DNA of 64,000 nucleotides from Cannabis sativa (lineage: Eukaryota; Streptophyta; Magnoliopsida; Rosales; Cannabaceae), in contig NC_083610.1 of NCBI RefSeq assembly GCF_029168945.1, forward strand, positions 71,601,580 to 71,665,579, in the 5' to 3' direction. The notes below the pieces were generated by a model. The model was not told the DNA's origin and made no database searches. It was given only the letters and a program-made list of their open reading frames with translations. Below are positions 11,101-23,136 of this stretch, in pieces. Position numbers and translations under genes: made by a program. Position 1 is the first letter of the stretch. Every line of letters starts with the position of its first letter.

Positions 11101-11852
11101 CAGCGTTTTATTATTGTTATTATTATTTGTTGCCATCTTTGTATTCTTTAATCAGCGATTACTGTATTGAACCAAACCAAAAATTCAACCATATGATGAT
11201 ATCATTGACGTTGATCTTGTTTAGTGGAAGTGGGGACCATATTTAAAAAGAAGCTTCCTCATTCATGTATCTTACCTTTTATAGAGGGAAATATATGTAT
11301 CTAATCTTTAATAATGAGATGGCTTTTCTTGTTTGGCATTTTATGGCCAAATGCCATCGAAGAGCCAACAGCATATGATGGCTCTCATTTAACTCCATAT
11401 AGTCAAAAAAGTCATCTGACATTATACAACGAATCTAATTTTCGAAATAATAAAATTATTGGTTATTATAATTATATAAAGCATTATTGGAAACTGGAAA
11501 GTAACGTATTGGAGACTGGAGAGAGTAACCGCTTATATAAAGTATATATGATATGGATAGAATTTGAGCACTTGCAACAAACGCTTGAGTTATATTGTGC
11601 CATACATTAACTTGTTTATAATATTAAAATATATTTTTTCATATGCTTTTTTGCCGATTATACAAATATATTTCTTTATATAAAAAGATAAATGAGTTTT
11701 GATACGTATTGTAAATGAATGTAAATCCTTTTTAACGATATAATAACTTATGGATATCTTTCTACCATTTTCGGTATAAATTTAACTACATAGCCATTTT
11801 ACATCAACGGGTGAGACTACTCTAAAATAAGTTAAGAAATATTAGAATATAA
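11101..11852. other. intergenic DNA downstream of EBF
   Basis: AT-rich sequence with a TTATTATTG short repeat near 11110-11130. A 98-codon frame at 11314-11610 has no recognisable domain, ordinary AT-rich composition and no context suggesting a gene. Nothing else is supported. Confidence 0.5.
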
Positions 11853-12190
11853 GGATATTTGTAGCAAAATTCTTTAACATTTATAATTGTTACATATTGA
11901 TCTTAATAAAAAAAAAAAAGGAACGGTAAAAGTAACTTATTTTACCATTTTATTGTACTCGTATTCTTTTTTGGTTGTTAAATATCAATTCAAAAACACG
12001 TGATGATATGTTTTTTTAGCTTATTTAATACATAGTCTAATAATATGTAGCCACGCGTTTTTAAATTGATACTTAAAAAGAGTACGAATGTAACAAAATC
12101 GTAAAATAAGGTATTTTTACTGTCATTATTTTGATTGGAATTATATGTGTAACAATTGTAAATGCTAAGGAGGTTTCGCCACAAATATTC
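11853..12190. mobile_element. foldback element with about 150-bp inverted arms
   Basis: Left and right halves are inverted copies around a short loop near 12010-12040. The paired blocks include ACGGTAAAAGTAACTTATTT (left) against ACAGTAAAAATACCTTATTT (right, - strand), and ATTTATAATTGTTACA against ATTTACAATTGTTACA. Long arms and a small loop are typical of foldback or Mutator-like MITEs. No coding capacity. No target duplication was resolved. Confidence 0.65.
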
Positions 12191-12525
12191 TACAATTATA
12201 TACATATTTTAAAGAAAGAAGAAGAATGAGTAATTATTTGGATTTTCTTCTATATAACTATCAATATACATGAATAAGATTTAATAAGTTAAAATTATCT
12301 CAATCATTTTAATGTGATTACTAGGGAGAATATAATGGTAACATCTAATTTTATATATGTATTATTGGGAAGTAATATTGAATGAAATAGAATTTCATAA
12401 ATAGATAAGCAATTAACAAGGTTTGATGGTTTAATTTTTGGAAAGTAACATTGAATTGGATAGAATTTTATTAGGTAAAATATATTAGATATCATTGGTC
12501 AATAATAAATCATGAGAAAATTATT

Positions 12526-13818
12526 GGGCCAAGATGCAAAATAGCCCTAAATCTAACAATTAAGTTAATAAATGTCATTTTTTTAAAAAAAATTAACAAA
12601 ATGTCCATTCAGTTAAAAATTTGATGATAAAATTACAATTTTAACCTTGAATAATTAAGTTTTTGGTATAATTATTTTGCACAATAGTATATCGTTTTTA
12701 TGTGCAATAATATATTAAAAAAAAAGTGAAAGGTAGTATATATATATATTTTTTGAAATAACTGAAAGGTAGTATATTAGTTTAAGATTGTAGTATATTA
12801 TTTTAATGTGCTATGGTATATAATAAACGAAAGACAGAAATTAAAAAATGTGGAATATTAGTTTAAGTTTGAGGTATAGTTATATTTCACTAGGACATAT
12901 TGTCTTTATGTTCATTAGTATATCATGAAGGAAAGAAAAAGAAAAAAAAAACATGTGGAATTAAGTTTTTGGTATATATATATTTTCCACTAATCTGGTG
13001 GTATATTATTTTTTCACTATAGTATTTATGCTTATGATTGCAGAATATAGTTTTTATATGCTATTGTATATCGTGGAAAAAAAAAATCATTTAATAGTAA
13101 ATTAGTTTAAGTTTATAGTATATTTATATTAGTCTAAGGTATATTGTTTGTATGTGATATATATATCGTGAAGAATAGAAAGAAAAAAAAACTATTAAAT
13201 ATTAGTTTAAGTATGAGGTATAGTTATATTTGACTGAGGTATATTGATTTTATGTTCATTGATATTTCATGAAGGAAAGAACAAGAAAAAAAAAAACTTG
13301 TGAAATATTAAATTAAGTTTTTTGTATAATTTTTTTTTATTATGCTGGTGGTATATTCATGGTATATCTGCTTATGATAGTGGTATAAGTTTTTGTATGC
13401 TACTGTATATTGTGGAAAATAATTCATTTAATAGTATATTAATTTAAGTTTGTGATATATGTATATTGGTTTAAGGTATATTGTTTATATATGATACAAT
13501 ATATTAATAAAAAACTAATTATATGCTTAAATAACATATTAGACAGCAACAACAACAGCAAAATCTAAAAGAATAAAACATATAATACCTTTTCTATAAT
13601 GAAAAAATAATTGACAAAAATTCAGTAAAGATGTTTTGATCTATTATTTTTCATAATTTCTATTAAAGGAATAAAACATATAATACTTTTTATATAATGA
13701 AAGGTATTTTAGGTATTAAAAAATAAAAAAGGACATTTGTTTTATTATTTTAAAAAAAGGACATTAACTATATATAAAGTTAGAAATAAGCCATTTAGTT
13801 AGAAGAAATTTATTGGGC
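12526..13818. mobile_element. probable Mutator-like non-autonomous element with internal tandem repeats
   Basis: The ends are imperfect inverted repeats of about 60 bp. AAATAGCCCTAAATCTAAC followed by TAAGTTAATAAATGTC on the left pairs with AAATGGCTTATTTCTAAC and AGTTAATGTCC on the - strand at the right. The interior is largely tandem repeats (see 12655-13500). There is no transposase. The long degenerate TIRs suggest a MULE-type element, but a 9-bp target duplication was not identified. Confidence 0.45.
12655..13500. repeat. tandem repeat, period about 345 bp, with sub-repeats
   Basis: Segments beginning GTTTAAGTTTGAGGTATAGT at 12861 and GTTTAAGTATGAGGTATAGT at 13205 are 344 bp apart and stay alignable for their length, including GAAGGAAAGAA and a poly-A block. 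A related block TTAAGTTTTTGGTATA recurs near 12655, 12961 and 13313. Each unit also contains several short GGTATATT-containing sub-units. The array is confined within the inverted-repeat ends above. Confidence 0.6.
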
Positions 13819-15499
13819 ACAACATTATAATTTTACTTACTATTAAAATGTGAAAAAGTACGAGATTTTAAGGTAAAATTATTTCATTAATCTAATCCCA
13901 TATTAGAGAGATATTTTTTGTAAAATTTTATTTTAAAATATCATCTCTATAACAAAATTACATTATAAAATAACCAATCACAACCTATGTACAAAGTAGA
14001 ATTCCCAAGTAGGAATACTAGGAAATATGCTTAAGCATGATTGGTTATATCTTGTTGTTAATTCAAGTTGGTTCTTATGGAAAATATATTATCAAAAGGG
14101 TACCCTACAAATACAACAAGTATCCGAAATAGGTGCATATAATTTCATTTTTTATTTATATCCCTCATTGGCTCATTCTTTTACACCTACTTTTTTTTAT
14201 TTATTATTATTATATAGGTATTAGAATAATTGTGTTTGGTGCCAGGTAAAATGCACATGGCAAAATATCCAAGTTTCAAAAATTGTGAAAATCTAATAGA
14301 TATCATCGAATATATATTTGCATGTGAAATTAATTAATTGTTTAATCCTCGTTAGATTCTATCTAACAGATGGGATCACGTGTAACTTGGGCTTAGTATT
14401 GGGCCTGAAGTTTATGAATTTGGGCCTGAAGCAATAAAACAACAATCATGTGATTCTTGTCAGTTATACTTCCCCAACCGAATACCGTCACCGACACTAA
14501 CTTATTAATGTTATCCTTTTCCACTCACATCAATAAACGGCTCTGAGTTTCTTCAATGATGTCACAACCATCATAATTATTTTACTATGAAATTATAAGT
14601 TTTTATATATTGTTTTTTTTTTGTAAAAATATAAAAAGTTGAAAAATATGAAAAAAAAAATAAATAGGGGTAACTAGATGGTTAACCAGTTATTATAAGA
14701 GAAAAACCAACCAAGTATCATATGTTGTTTTTTTTTTAATATATTTTTTTAACTTTTTTTTTTAAATTTTCTTTTAAAATAAATTTTTTGAAAAAAAAAA
14801 AAACTATATTTTTACATATTTATACTTTAAAAATCATAAAAAAATAAAAATTCTCTTTATTTTATTATATGTATTTCATGTAAACTATATTTAATTAATT
14901 AGTTAAATATGTCATAATGATTCACAAATATATCATGTAAGACTGTAAATGTGTTAACATTAATTGTTTTAAACAAGTTAAAGAGTTGATAAATTTACCT
15001 ATATTGAACATAGTCCTTTATATAATTTGGTTAACTAAATAAGTCGGTCAGATTAACCTGTTTATAAATTAATTGAGTTTATGTTTAAATTTTTGATACA
15101 ATTAATAAATGGATCAAATTTAAATTGACATTTACTTGTAAACTTTAGGTCTCATGAGACAAAAAAATAGGTACAATTCATGAACACGAATTGTCACTAT
15201 TAGTATAATTTAACAATTCCTCCTAAATATTTTTAATTTAAATAAAAATATATAAGATTTAATATTAACATGATGAACATTCTTTAAAATTTCTTATAAC
15301 AAAGTGTATGTTCTTTTTTTCATCAAAATATATAGATTAAATATAAAATGTAACAGAAAGTAATTAAGTGTATATTTTTGTAACATAAAAAGTAGAGTTA
15401 TTTGCATTTTGTAACTTTCATATTATTACTAATTAAGTGTCTAAAAAGAAGTTACACAACTTAATCCTTTGAAATTTAAAGCTATAATAAAAATATAAA
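13819..15499. other. intergenic DNA, AT-rich
   Basis: No gene or complete element is supported. A 65-codon frame at 14027-14224 lacks recognisable features. Homopolymer A and T runs at about 14610-14800 are low complexity. The stretch 14340-14480 is less AT-rich, but no coding signal is visible. Confidence 0.5.
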
Positions 15500-16150
15500 T
15501 GTTGGGGATTTATTTTTTATTTATAATGTGTATAAGTGATATAAAATTAAGTGAGAATGATTTAGAATGCTTTGGGGAGTTATTTACGAAAGCTAAAAAA
15601 TTCGGTAACTAGTAACTAGCTACTGATTTTTTTTCAGCTTTAACGTTTTTTTGACAATGGGAATATTTTTTAACAGCTTCCATAACCTCCAAATCAGTAA
15701 TTTGATCCTATTTACATTTAATTAAGAGATGGTAACAGACATGAGGTGTATAGGGTGTTGAATTTTAAAGTGTGTGATCATAAATACTATAAATAGGTGC
15801 CTAATCCGTTCATATGAAAATAATGAAGTTTTCTATCAACAAACACTTGCTAGAAAACACAAGGTTTGATCATTCTCAAAGTTATTTTTACGAGAATTCT
15901 CTTAGTGCTTAGAGATAAGGGACATAAGCTTTTGCACAAAAGTGTTATACATTGTTCAAGTAGTTATGGTGATCCCCACTAAGCTACACTCAAGATTGTG
16001 AGTAAGTGTTTCTATTCATCTTCTTCTTCTTCATCACCATTTATATATATATGTGTGTGTTATATTACATATGGTGTAATCTCTTTCTTTTACCTTTTTT
16101 ATATATATATATATATTGAAATTTCGTATTTTAATATTACAAATTTATTA
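15500..16150 (+). mobile_element. possible partial or solo copia-type LTR
   Basis: It starts TGTTGGGGATTTATT, has a TATA box CTATAAATAGG near 15789-15799, then a transcribed-looking region with a CTTCTTCTTC tract. This order resembles a copia LTR (U3, TATA, R). The CA end and a target duplication were not located, so the right boundary is a guess. Confidence 0.35.
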
Positions 16151-17596
16151 TTTAATTAATTTCTCAATTAAATACAGAATAATAAAATTGGTGTTAAAAT
16201 AGTTATTCTATAGCTACAGAAAACAATTCTGTAACTTCAAAACAAACCAAAAAATAAACAGTGTAAAAACGTAAAAATGCACAAGATTTTTGTATGTGGT
16301 TTCAACAATCCTTGTTGATTGTTACTAGTCTACGTGTCACCACGCCCAAAGATAAGATTCATTAGATAGATCTCAAAAATACAAATTAATTGATTTATGC
16401 ATAAATAAACTCCCTCTTATTATATGCTGCAAGCTTGATGTATTCTACCTTCTAATCGAATCTTGTTGAAACTTTAAGTGCTCGAACTCTCTTTGATCTT
16501 CTTGAAGAGTGCTTGCTTCCTCCCGAAGCAAGACTTAAAAAGCTATCTCCCAAAAGCTTGTTAAACATTCTCCCAAAGGTAGCACTGTTGTTCTTCTTCT
16601 TTTGTAGACTTGAATACAAACTCAAGAGAATAGAAAATATATAAACACAAAGAGAGATGAATAACCTCTTCTCTACAAAACAAAGACTCTATTTGCTAAA
16701 GATATGAATACAATTCAAAGGGTATGAAAGAGATACACTTTATTGATAACTTATCTCATACACGGTCTGAACAAGACCACAATCCACTTGAAATTTTTTT
16801 TAAAATAATTCTTCAATCAGCACAATGATGAACAGTAAGTGTGACTTTCTTATTATAGAAAATGAAAGTCATTCTTCGTTTTACTCACAAAGAATCAGAT
16901 ATACATATCTCAATAGATAAAATTGTTTGAGTCATCAAACTTATCATTTATGTCTTACTTTTCACAAATAAAAAAACTAGTCATATTTTTGAACTTATAT
17001 AATTTAATCAATATAAAAATAAAAATTATGGAAATAAACTAAACAACTCAACCGAAATTAAATAATTAAATAATAAAATATTTTTTGTTAATTAAACGAT
17101 GTTAAAAATAGAATTTACATATATAATATTTATAGTGTAGTATATGTTGTTGTAACATTTATTTAAGAGACTATTTTACGAATAGACAAAAAAAATTACA
17201 AAAATACGGTTTTACAGAATTTTAAATATTTTTATGATTTTTTTATTTTATTTATAGAAAATACAGTCTTTTTATGTTGTACGCTTGTTAATTTTTTGTT
17301 GAATTTTTATTATCTGTATGTTATTTTTTGTTGTTGTTCTGATATTATTTAGATGTTATTTTTATGTTACTTTTATGTAGTTTTCTTATTGTTTTCATGT
17401 TGTTTCAATTAAAAACTGTAAAAATGTAAAAAAAAAAAAATCTTTAAACGTAAAAATATAATTTTTTTACAAAAAATAGTACCTTATGTAATTATCTCTT
17501 TATTTAATCACTTTGTTGCCCTTACATTTTATATTATAATAAAGTTGTAATATATCATGTTTTCTTCCGTTAATGTGTAATATCTCTAATATAAAC
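16151..17596. other. repeat-like intergenic DNA, unresolved
   Basis: The part 16260-16990 has LTR-like composition on the - strand (a GTGGTTTCAACAATCC motif and pyrimidine-rich runs), but no ends were found. The part 17160-17500 has T-rich sequence with weak inverted ends containing AAATTACAAAAATA, similar to the Mutator-like element at 36510. No gene is supported. Confidence 0.35.
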
Positions 17597-18981
17597 TGTA
17601 AGTGTCATTATTTTTGACAGATTATATTAATAGTGAGTCCAGTCGTATGTGGTGTTTCTAATCTGTTATAACTGCATACCAGCTTTCTGTTGAAGTCTAT
17701 GTGAGTCTGTTATGTCTTAACAGTTGGTTTTGGTTATTGTTAGTAGGGGTGTTCATAAAATAGCCGATCCAATCCAATCCGCACGATCCAATCCAATCCA
17801 ATCCGTACTTGTGCGGATTGGATGTTGATTGACATGTAAAAGTAACCGATCCAATCCAATCCACACATATTTATAACAAAATTAAAAAAATTATATATAC
17901 AAATAACATTTTAATATAAAGAAAATAGTAATTTAAAAGTCTAATACATATAATACAATTATATTGCAAAACTTAATAGATAAAATGTATATTCTATTCT
18001 TATATTTTTTTTTTCTACATACAATTTAAAATAAAATGAAATATTTTTTTTATATATACAATCTTTTTTTCTTCCTTTGAATTTGTTATTTGTTATTTTA
18101 TTTATTTAATGTGTTGTTGGAGACATAAAATAACTATAATTTGTTTTATTTTGTTGCTAGTTATGTGAAAAAAAAATATTTTTTTCATAAATATTAAATA
18201 ATTTAATATTATAAAGTAACCAATCCAAAGTAACCGATCCAATCCGCACTTTTGCGGATTGGATTGGATCCAAAAAATGAAATCCGCACTTAGTGGGGAT
18301 TGGATGTTGTTTGACCAAAAAAGTGCGGATTGGATCGGATGAACAACCCTAATTGTTAGGTCGGCTAAACTATTGCCTATAAATAGCTATTTTCATTCTG
18401 TAAATGAATTAGCTAGCTAATTGATATCTTTGGTTAGTTCGGTTATATCGTGTAGTTAGTGTAGTATCCTGTTTTGCTTGTTGTTGTTTTTCAGGTCTGA
18501 TTGCATAGCTTGAAGATGGTGATCTATAGCAGAAAGATCAGAGCCTGATGTTTCTGAGTTCAGACTGAAGGGAGTTCAGTGTCATCTTCGTCATCAGATC
18601 TGAAGGGATTCCAGATTGAAGAGAAGTGTCGAAGACGAACTCAGTTGCTGCACAAGGGATTGTGTTCATACAATCAAGATTCTTGATTGATGTTGGTAAT
18701 TCATTACTAATTGCTGTAAAGATTGTATTAAATTCCTAAGAGTGAACTGGATATTGTAATACGAATATTTTAGATTTAGTAGATATTATTACCCTGGTTT
18801 GGGGAACCCAAGCACTAGTCGGCTGAGATGTGTTCTCAGTGCAGATGAAGCTTGTAAATCATTGTGTGCTTTACTGCCTTATTCTCAATCCAATTCTTGA
18901 ATGCATGAGTTGAAATTAATCAATACAATCATGAACAATTCGGTAATATGAATCTTGAAAATTTGACAAGTAGTTCTTTCA
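17597..18981 (+). repeat. 5' LTR of the Sirevirus-type element (contains a MITE)
   Basis: It starts TGTAAGTGTCATT and ends AAGTAGTTCTTTCA, matching the 3' LTR. It is 1385 bp against 770 bp because of the 608-bp MITE at 17744-18351 and its target duplication. A TATA-like CTATAAATAGC lies near 18377-18387. The two LTRs differ at scattered single bases. Confidence 0.9.
17744..18351. mobile_element. hAT-type MITE inside the 5' LTR
   Basis: The ends TAGGGGTGTTCAT and ATGAACAACCCTA are inverted repeats (12 of 13), flanked by a perfect 8-bp duplication ATTGTTAG (17736-17743 and 18352-18359). The empty site is visible in the 3' LTR, which has ATTGTTAG once. Sub-terminal GATCCAATCC repeats are dense at both ends. 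An 8-bp duplication and TAGGGGTG-type ends indicate the hAT superfamily. No transposase. It inserted after the host retroelement did. Confidence 0.9.
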
Positions 18982-20284
18982 GCCCCAAAAACTCCTCAGC
19001 AGAATGGAGTCGTTGAGAGAAAAAATAGAACTCTACAAGAAATGGCTCGTGTCATGATGCAAGCCAAGGACATTTCAAAACGATTTTGGGCAGAAGCTGT
19101 CAATACTGCATGCTATGTGTGCAATAGAGTTCATCTTCGCACTGATACATCTCAAACTGCCTATGAGCTATGGTAAGGGAGACCACCAAATGTTAGTCAC
19201 ATGCACATTTTCGGATGTACGTGCTATGTTCTAAATGACCGTGATCACTTAGGCAAGTTTGACCCTCGCAGTGATGAGGGGATATTTCTGGGTTACTCCA
19301 CCTATAATCGTGCTTATAGGGTATTCAATAAAAGGACTCACTCTGTAGTCGAATCATTGAACGTAAAGTTTGATGACTTATAAGGTAGTGAAGAAGTGAG
19401 TGTCGAGGATGATGCCCTTGTCCTCTCTGGACCTAGACCAGTTACCACTAAACTGACCCAAGTGTATACTGACACTCCTACAGAGTCTCTAAACACCGAA
19501 CCAGCATTATCAGATGAGGTGGATGCAAATGTCAGTGATCAAAACAGGGAACCTGAAGTTAGTAGTGCTATGCCCAAAGAACCCTAACAAGCCAAACAGT
19601 ACAAAAATGGACCACCCTCCTGGGTTCAGAAAGCTCATCCTCAGGCAGTTGTCATAGGAGATCCGAATGACACCATGGTCACCAGACGAAAACTGTAGAA
19701 CATGTTAGCATTTGCCTGCTATCTCTCTCAAATTGAGCCCAAAAGTGTCAGAGATGCACTATTGGATGAATTCTGGTTGGCTGCAATGCAAGATGAAATG
19801 GGAAACTTTAGAAGACTTGGTGTATGGATCATGGTCCCTCGGCCTAAAGGAGAAAATGTAATAGGAACAAAATGGCTATTTAAAAACAAGTCAGATGAAT
19901 TTGGGATAGTGACTCGAAATAAAGCTAGGCTTGTTGCGCAAGGTTACAGTCAGGTGGAGGGAATCGACTTTGATGAGACTTTTTCACCAGTGGCCTGATT
20001 AGAGTCTATCAGACTTTTACTCATCATTGCATGTTTTATGAAGATTAAACTCTTCCAAATGGATGTCAAGAGTGCATTTCTCAATGGGGTCATTCGAGAG
20101 GAAGTCTATGTCAAACAACCGCAGGGATTTGAAGATCCACACCATCCCAACCATGTATACAAGCTTAACAAAGCCTTATATGGATTAAAACAGGCTCCAC
20201 GTGCATGGTATGATCGACTCACCTCATTCCTTATTTCTCATGGATTCATAAGAGGTACTACCAATAGCACTCTATTCATTAAAC
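18982..20284 (+). pseudogene. copia pol, part 1: integrase C-terminus and first half of RT
   Basis: The frame begins in integrase (PKTPQQNGVVERKNRTLQEM), which inserts the cDNA into the genome, followed by the GKFDPRSDEGIFLGYS region. Reverse transcriptase follows with a GTKWLFKNK segment, RNKARLVAQGYSQ, a MDVKSAFLNG block carrying the first catalytic Asp (about 20058-20085), and LYGLKQAPRAWYDRL. Stops interrupt at about 19175, 19381, 19585, 19696 and 19996. The sequence is cut at 20284 by a solo LTR and resumes at 22179. The start at 18982 is a deletion junction sharing a TCA with the LTR end, not a gene start. Confidence 0.88.
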
Positions 20285-22178
20285 TGTTGGAATTTATTTT
20301 ACCAGGATCTTAGATCTACTCACAAGTATGTTGTTTAAACACCCTAAATATGAACTTTCTAAAACGATAAATTAAACACATATAAAGTTAAGAAAACCTT
20401 ACATTGATGCAGCGGAATTAATGTCTCCTTCCACTCAGATCTCTAACCCTTGTATCCTTTCTGTAGCAAAGTATAATCAAGATCTGAGCCCGAATGTCCT
20501 TCTTCTTCAAGTTTGATCCTTCACAGTCTTCCAATCTATGATTGAGTTACTGCTTGCTGTGTGTGGGCACTTACTCTTTCACTAGGGTTCAAAATTGATG
20601 AAGGGAAAAGAGAAGAGAGGGTTTCGGCCAGGTATAGAAAGTGGGGAAGGCTCAGTTTTTCTGAAGAGAGAAATTTCTGTCAGAAAAGGTTATTAAAAAA
20701 CTTGTTAATTTGACTGAGCCATCACTTTCTATTTATAGGCAACTACTAGGTTTAGGTTAAGAATTATTTGGCATTAAAATAATGAAAAGAATCAATTTGA
20801 AACTCCTCAATTAGTGGCCGGCCATGGTGTTATAGTGGGCCCCACTTGAATTTGCAGTTTTATCAAATTTTATTTCTATTTTCTCAAAAACGCCAATTTT
20901 CCAACTCTAACATTTTAAATGCCAAAACTAATTATTTAATAAGTAAAATAGATTATTAAATAATATTGTCATTTAATTTAATTATTAATTAGACATATAA
21001 AGTCCATTAATAAATAAATAAACCTAGAAACTCTTTTCTTTACAATTTCACCCCTGCTTAGTGAAAATTCATAAAATTAGACATAGTCTAACTTTAGAAT
21101 TATAATTGATCAATCACGAATCAATTAATGAGTCTTACAAGCAGAATATTCTCAACTAAAATGGGGACCATGGATCTATATGCTGAGCTTCCAATAAGTG
21201 AACCAAATTTACTAAGTAAATTCCTACTTATTAATTCTTCGTTGAATCCACTCTTAGAACTTAGAATTGCACTCTCAGACTTATATAGAGCATATTATAT
21301 GTTTCACGATATCAATATGCTATCTCATTTAACTATTGTTATAATCTTATTGTGATTTAAAGATCCTCTATATAGATGATCTACATCGAGATGAGATTTC
21401 TTTACCGTTCTCACCCCTCAATGTATTTTGCCCCTTAAAACACTTAGCTACCTGTAAATGGTGTTTAGTGATCTAATGATTAGTCAGTTAAACAAGAGCT
21501 CATCCATTTACTTCTATTTACCAAGCTCGAAGGGAATCATTACTTTACTTTTATACACCAGTAGAAGCTATAGATTCCATATTTATGTTTAGCACTCCCA
21601 CTCAATCATACTATCATGTTCCCAAAATATACGTATCACCCTGACCTAAAAGTAGGCTTAACTAATAAATCAAAGAACATGACATGAGTTGAGCCTAAGC
21701 ATATCAAGATTTAGATTCTTTTAATCTTAAGATCAACTACTGATATTGACTTGGAAAGATATGTATAACGGTAAGTTTGTAATATCTTAACTTAGTTGCA
21801 ATATCGGTCCAGTCCAATGTATACTCCATACATTCGAAACTAGTATACTTTACTAATGTCCTGGAAAGAACATAACACTTACTCTAAGTGTAAGTACACA
21901 TCATCGCTGATTATCACATTAGTGTAAATCCAATAACACTGATGAAACAGGGACCAAGTCTTTCGATTCATATGATCACAATCACATTCCACTGTGTTGA
22001 CGATACTGTAATTGTGAATAAACATATGATCTAGATTTAACTGATTTTGTGTGTAAATGTAATAAACATATTAAACCATTAGCATGTAAAATTCATGCAA
22101 ACATCAATCACTTCAAATTTCTTATGTTGATAACTAATCAGATTGTAAAGAGTTTTATTTAGGGCATAAAACCCAACA
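20285..22178 (-). mobile_element. solo LTR (copia-type) inserted in the RT
   Basis: On the - strand it starts TGTTGGGTTTTATGCCCTAA and ends AAATAAATTCCAACA. It is flanked by a perfect 5-bp duplication TAAAC (20280-20284 and 22179-22183). There is no internal domain, so it is a solo LTR left by LTR-LTR recombination. It measures 1894 bp, the same as the LTR at 280-2173, and shares general layout with it (TGTTRGGTTTTATG-like start, TTCCGCTGC near the end), though most of the sequence has diverged. The RT frame resumes after the second TAAAC. Confidence 0.88.
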
Positions 22179-23136
22179 TAAACATCTTGAAAAAGGAATT
22201 TTTGTTGCCCAAATATATGTTGATGACATCATTTTTGGTTCAACTTGTGAAAGTGAAGTAAACACATTTGTCACATTAATGACTAGTGAGTTTGAAATGA
22301 GTTTGATAGGGGACCTTAGTTTCTTTCTAGGACTGCAAATCAAACAACTAGATCATGGCACATTCATATCACAGTCAAAGTATGTCAAGTCTATGTTAGA
22401 AAAGTTTAGGTTTTCACAGATAAAGCATGCACATACACCTATAGGCACTACAACCAAATTGTCACGAGATGAGTCTAGAGACCCTGTAGACCCCACTCTA
22501 TACAGAAGCATGATAGGTGGATTACTGTATCTCGCAGCTAGTCAACCTGATATCTCCTTCAATGTCGGCTTATGTGCTAGGTATCAAGCCAACCCTAAAC
22601 AGTCACATCTCTCTGTTGTCAAAAGAATTTTCAAATATCTGGCTGGGACTGTTGACTATGGTCTCTGGTATAGCTGTGACACGAATACCACCTTGGTGGG
22701 ATATAGTGATTCTGATTGGCCACGATGTCTAAATGATAGGAAAAGTACTTCAGGGGGATGTTTTTACATTGGGAATAATCTAGTCTCTTGGTATAGCAAA
22801 AAACAACAGTCTATTTCACTTTCTACTGCTGAAGCAGAATATATTGCAGCTGGTAGCTGCTGCACTCAATTAATTTGGCTGAACAAAATGCTTACTGATT
22901 ATGGACACCCACAACAAACACTGACCATTTTTTGTGACAGTACAAGTGCCATAAATATCTCTAAAAACCCCGTGCAACACTCCCGAACTAAACACATCGA
23001 CATCAGGTACCACTTTATTCGTGATCTAGTTGATTCAAATATGCTGTCAATATCTCATGTGCCCACAACTAATCAACTAGCAGATTTATTCACTAAAGCT
23101 TTAGATACTCAAACTTTTACTCACTTAAGAACATGA
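22179..23136 (+). pseudogene. copia pol, part 2: RT catalytic region and RNase H
   Basis: This is the continuation of the RT split at 20284. The catalytic YVDD is at 22216-22227, followed by SFFLGLQIKQ, QSKYVKSMLEKF, and then RNase H with a YSDSDW segment, KSTSGGCFYIG, SLSTAEAEYIAA, IFCDSTSAI and the tail HIDIRYHFIRD. The stretch 22279-23136 is fully open (285 codons) and looks well preserved. It encodes the polymerase palm/thumb and the ribonuclease. Without the N-terminal half it cannot be functional. Confidence 0.9.
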
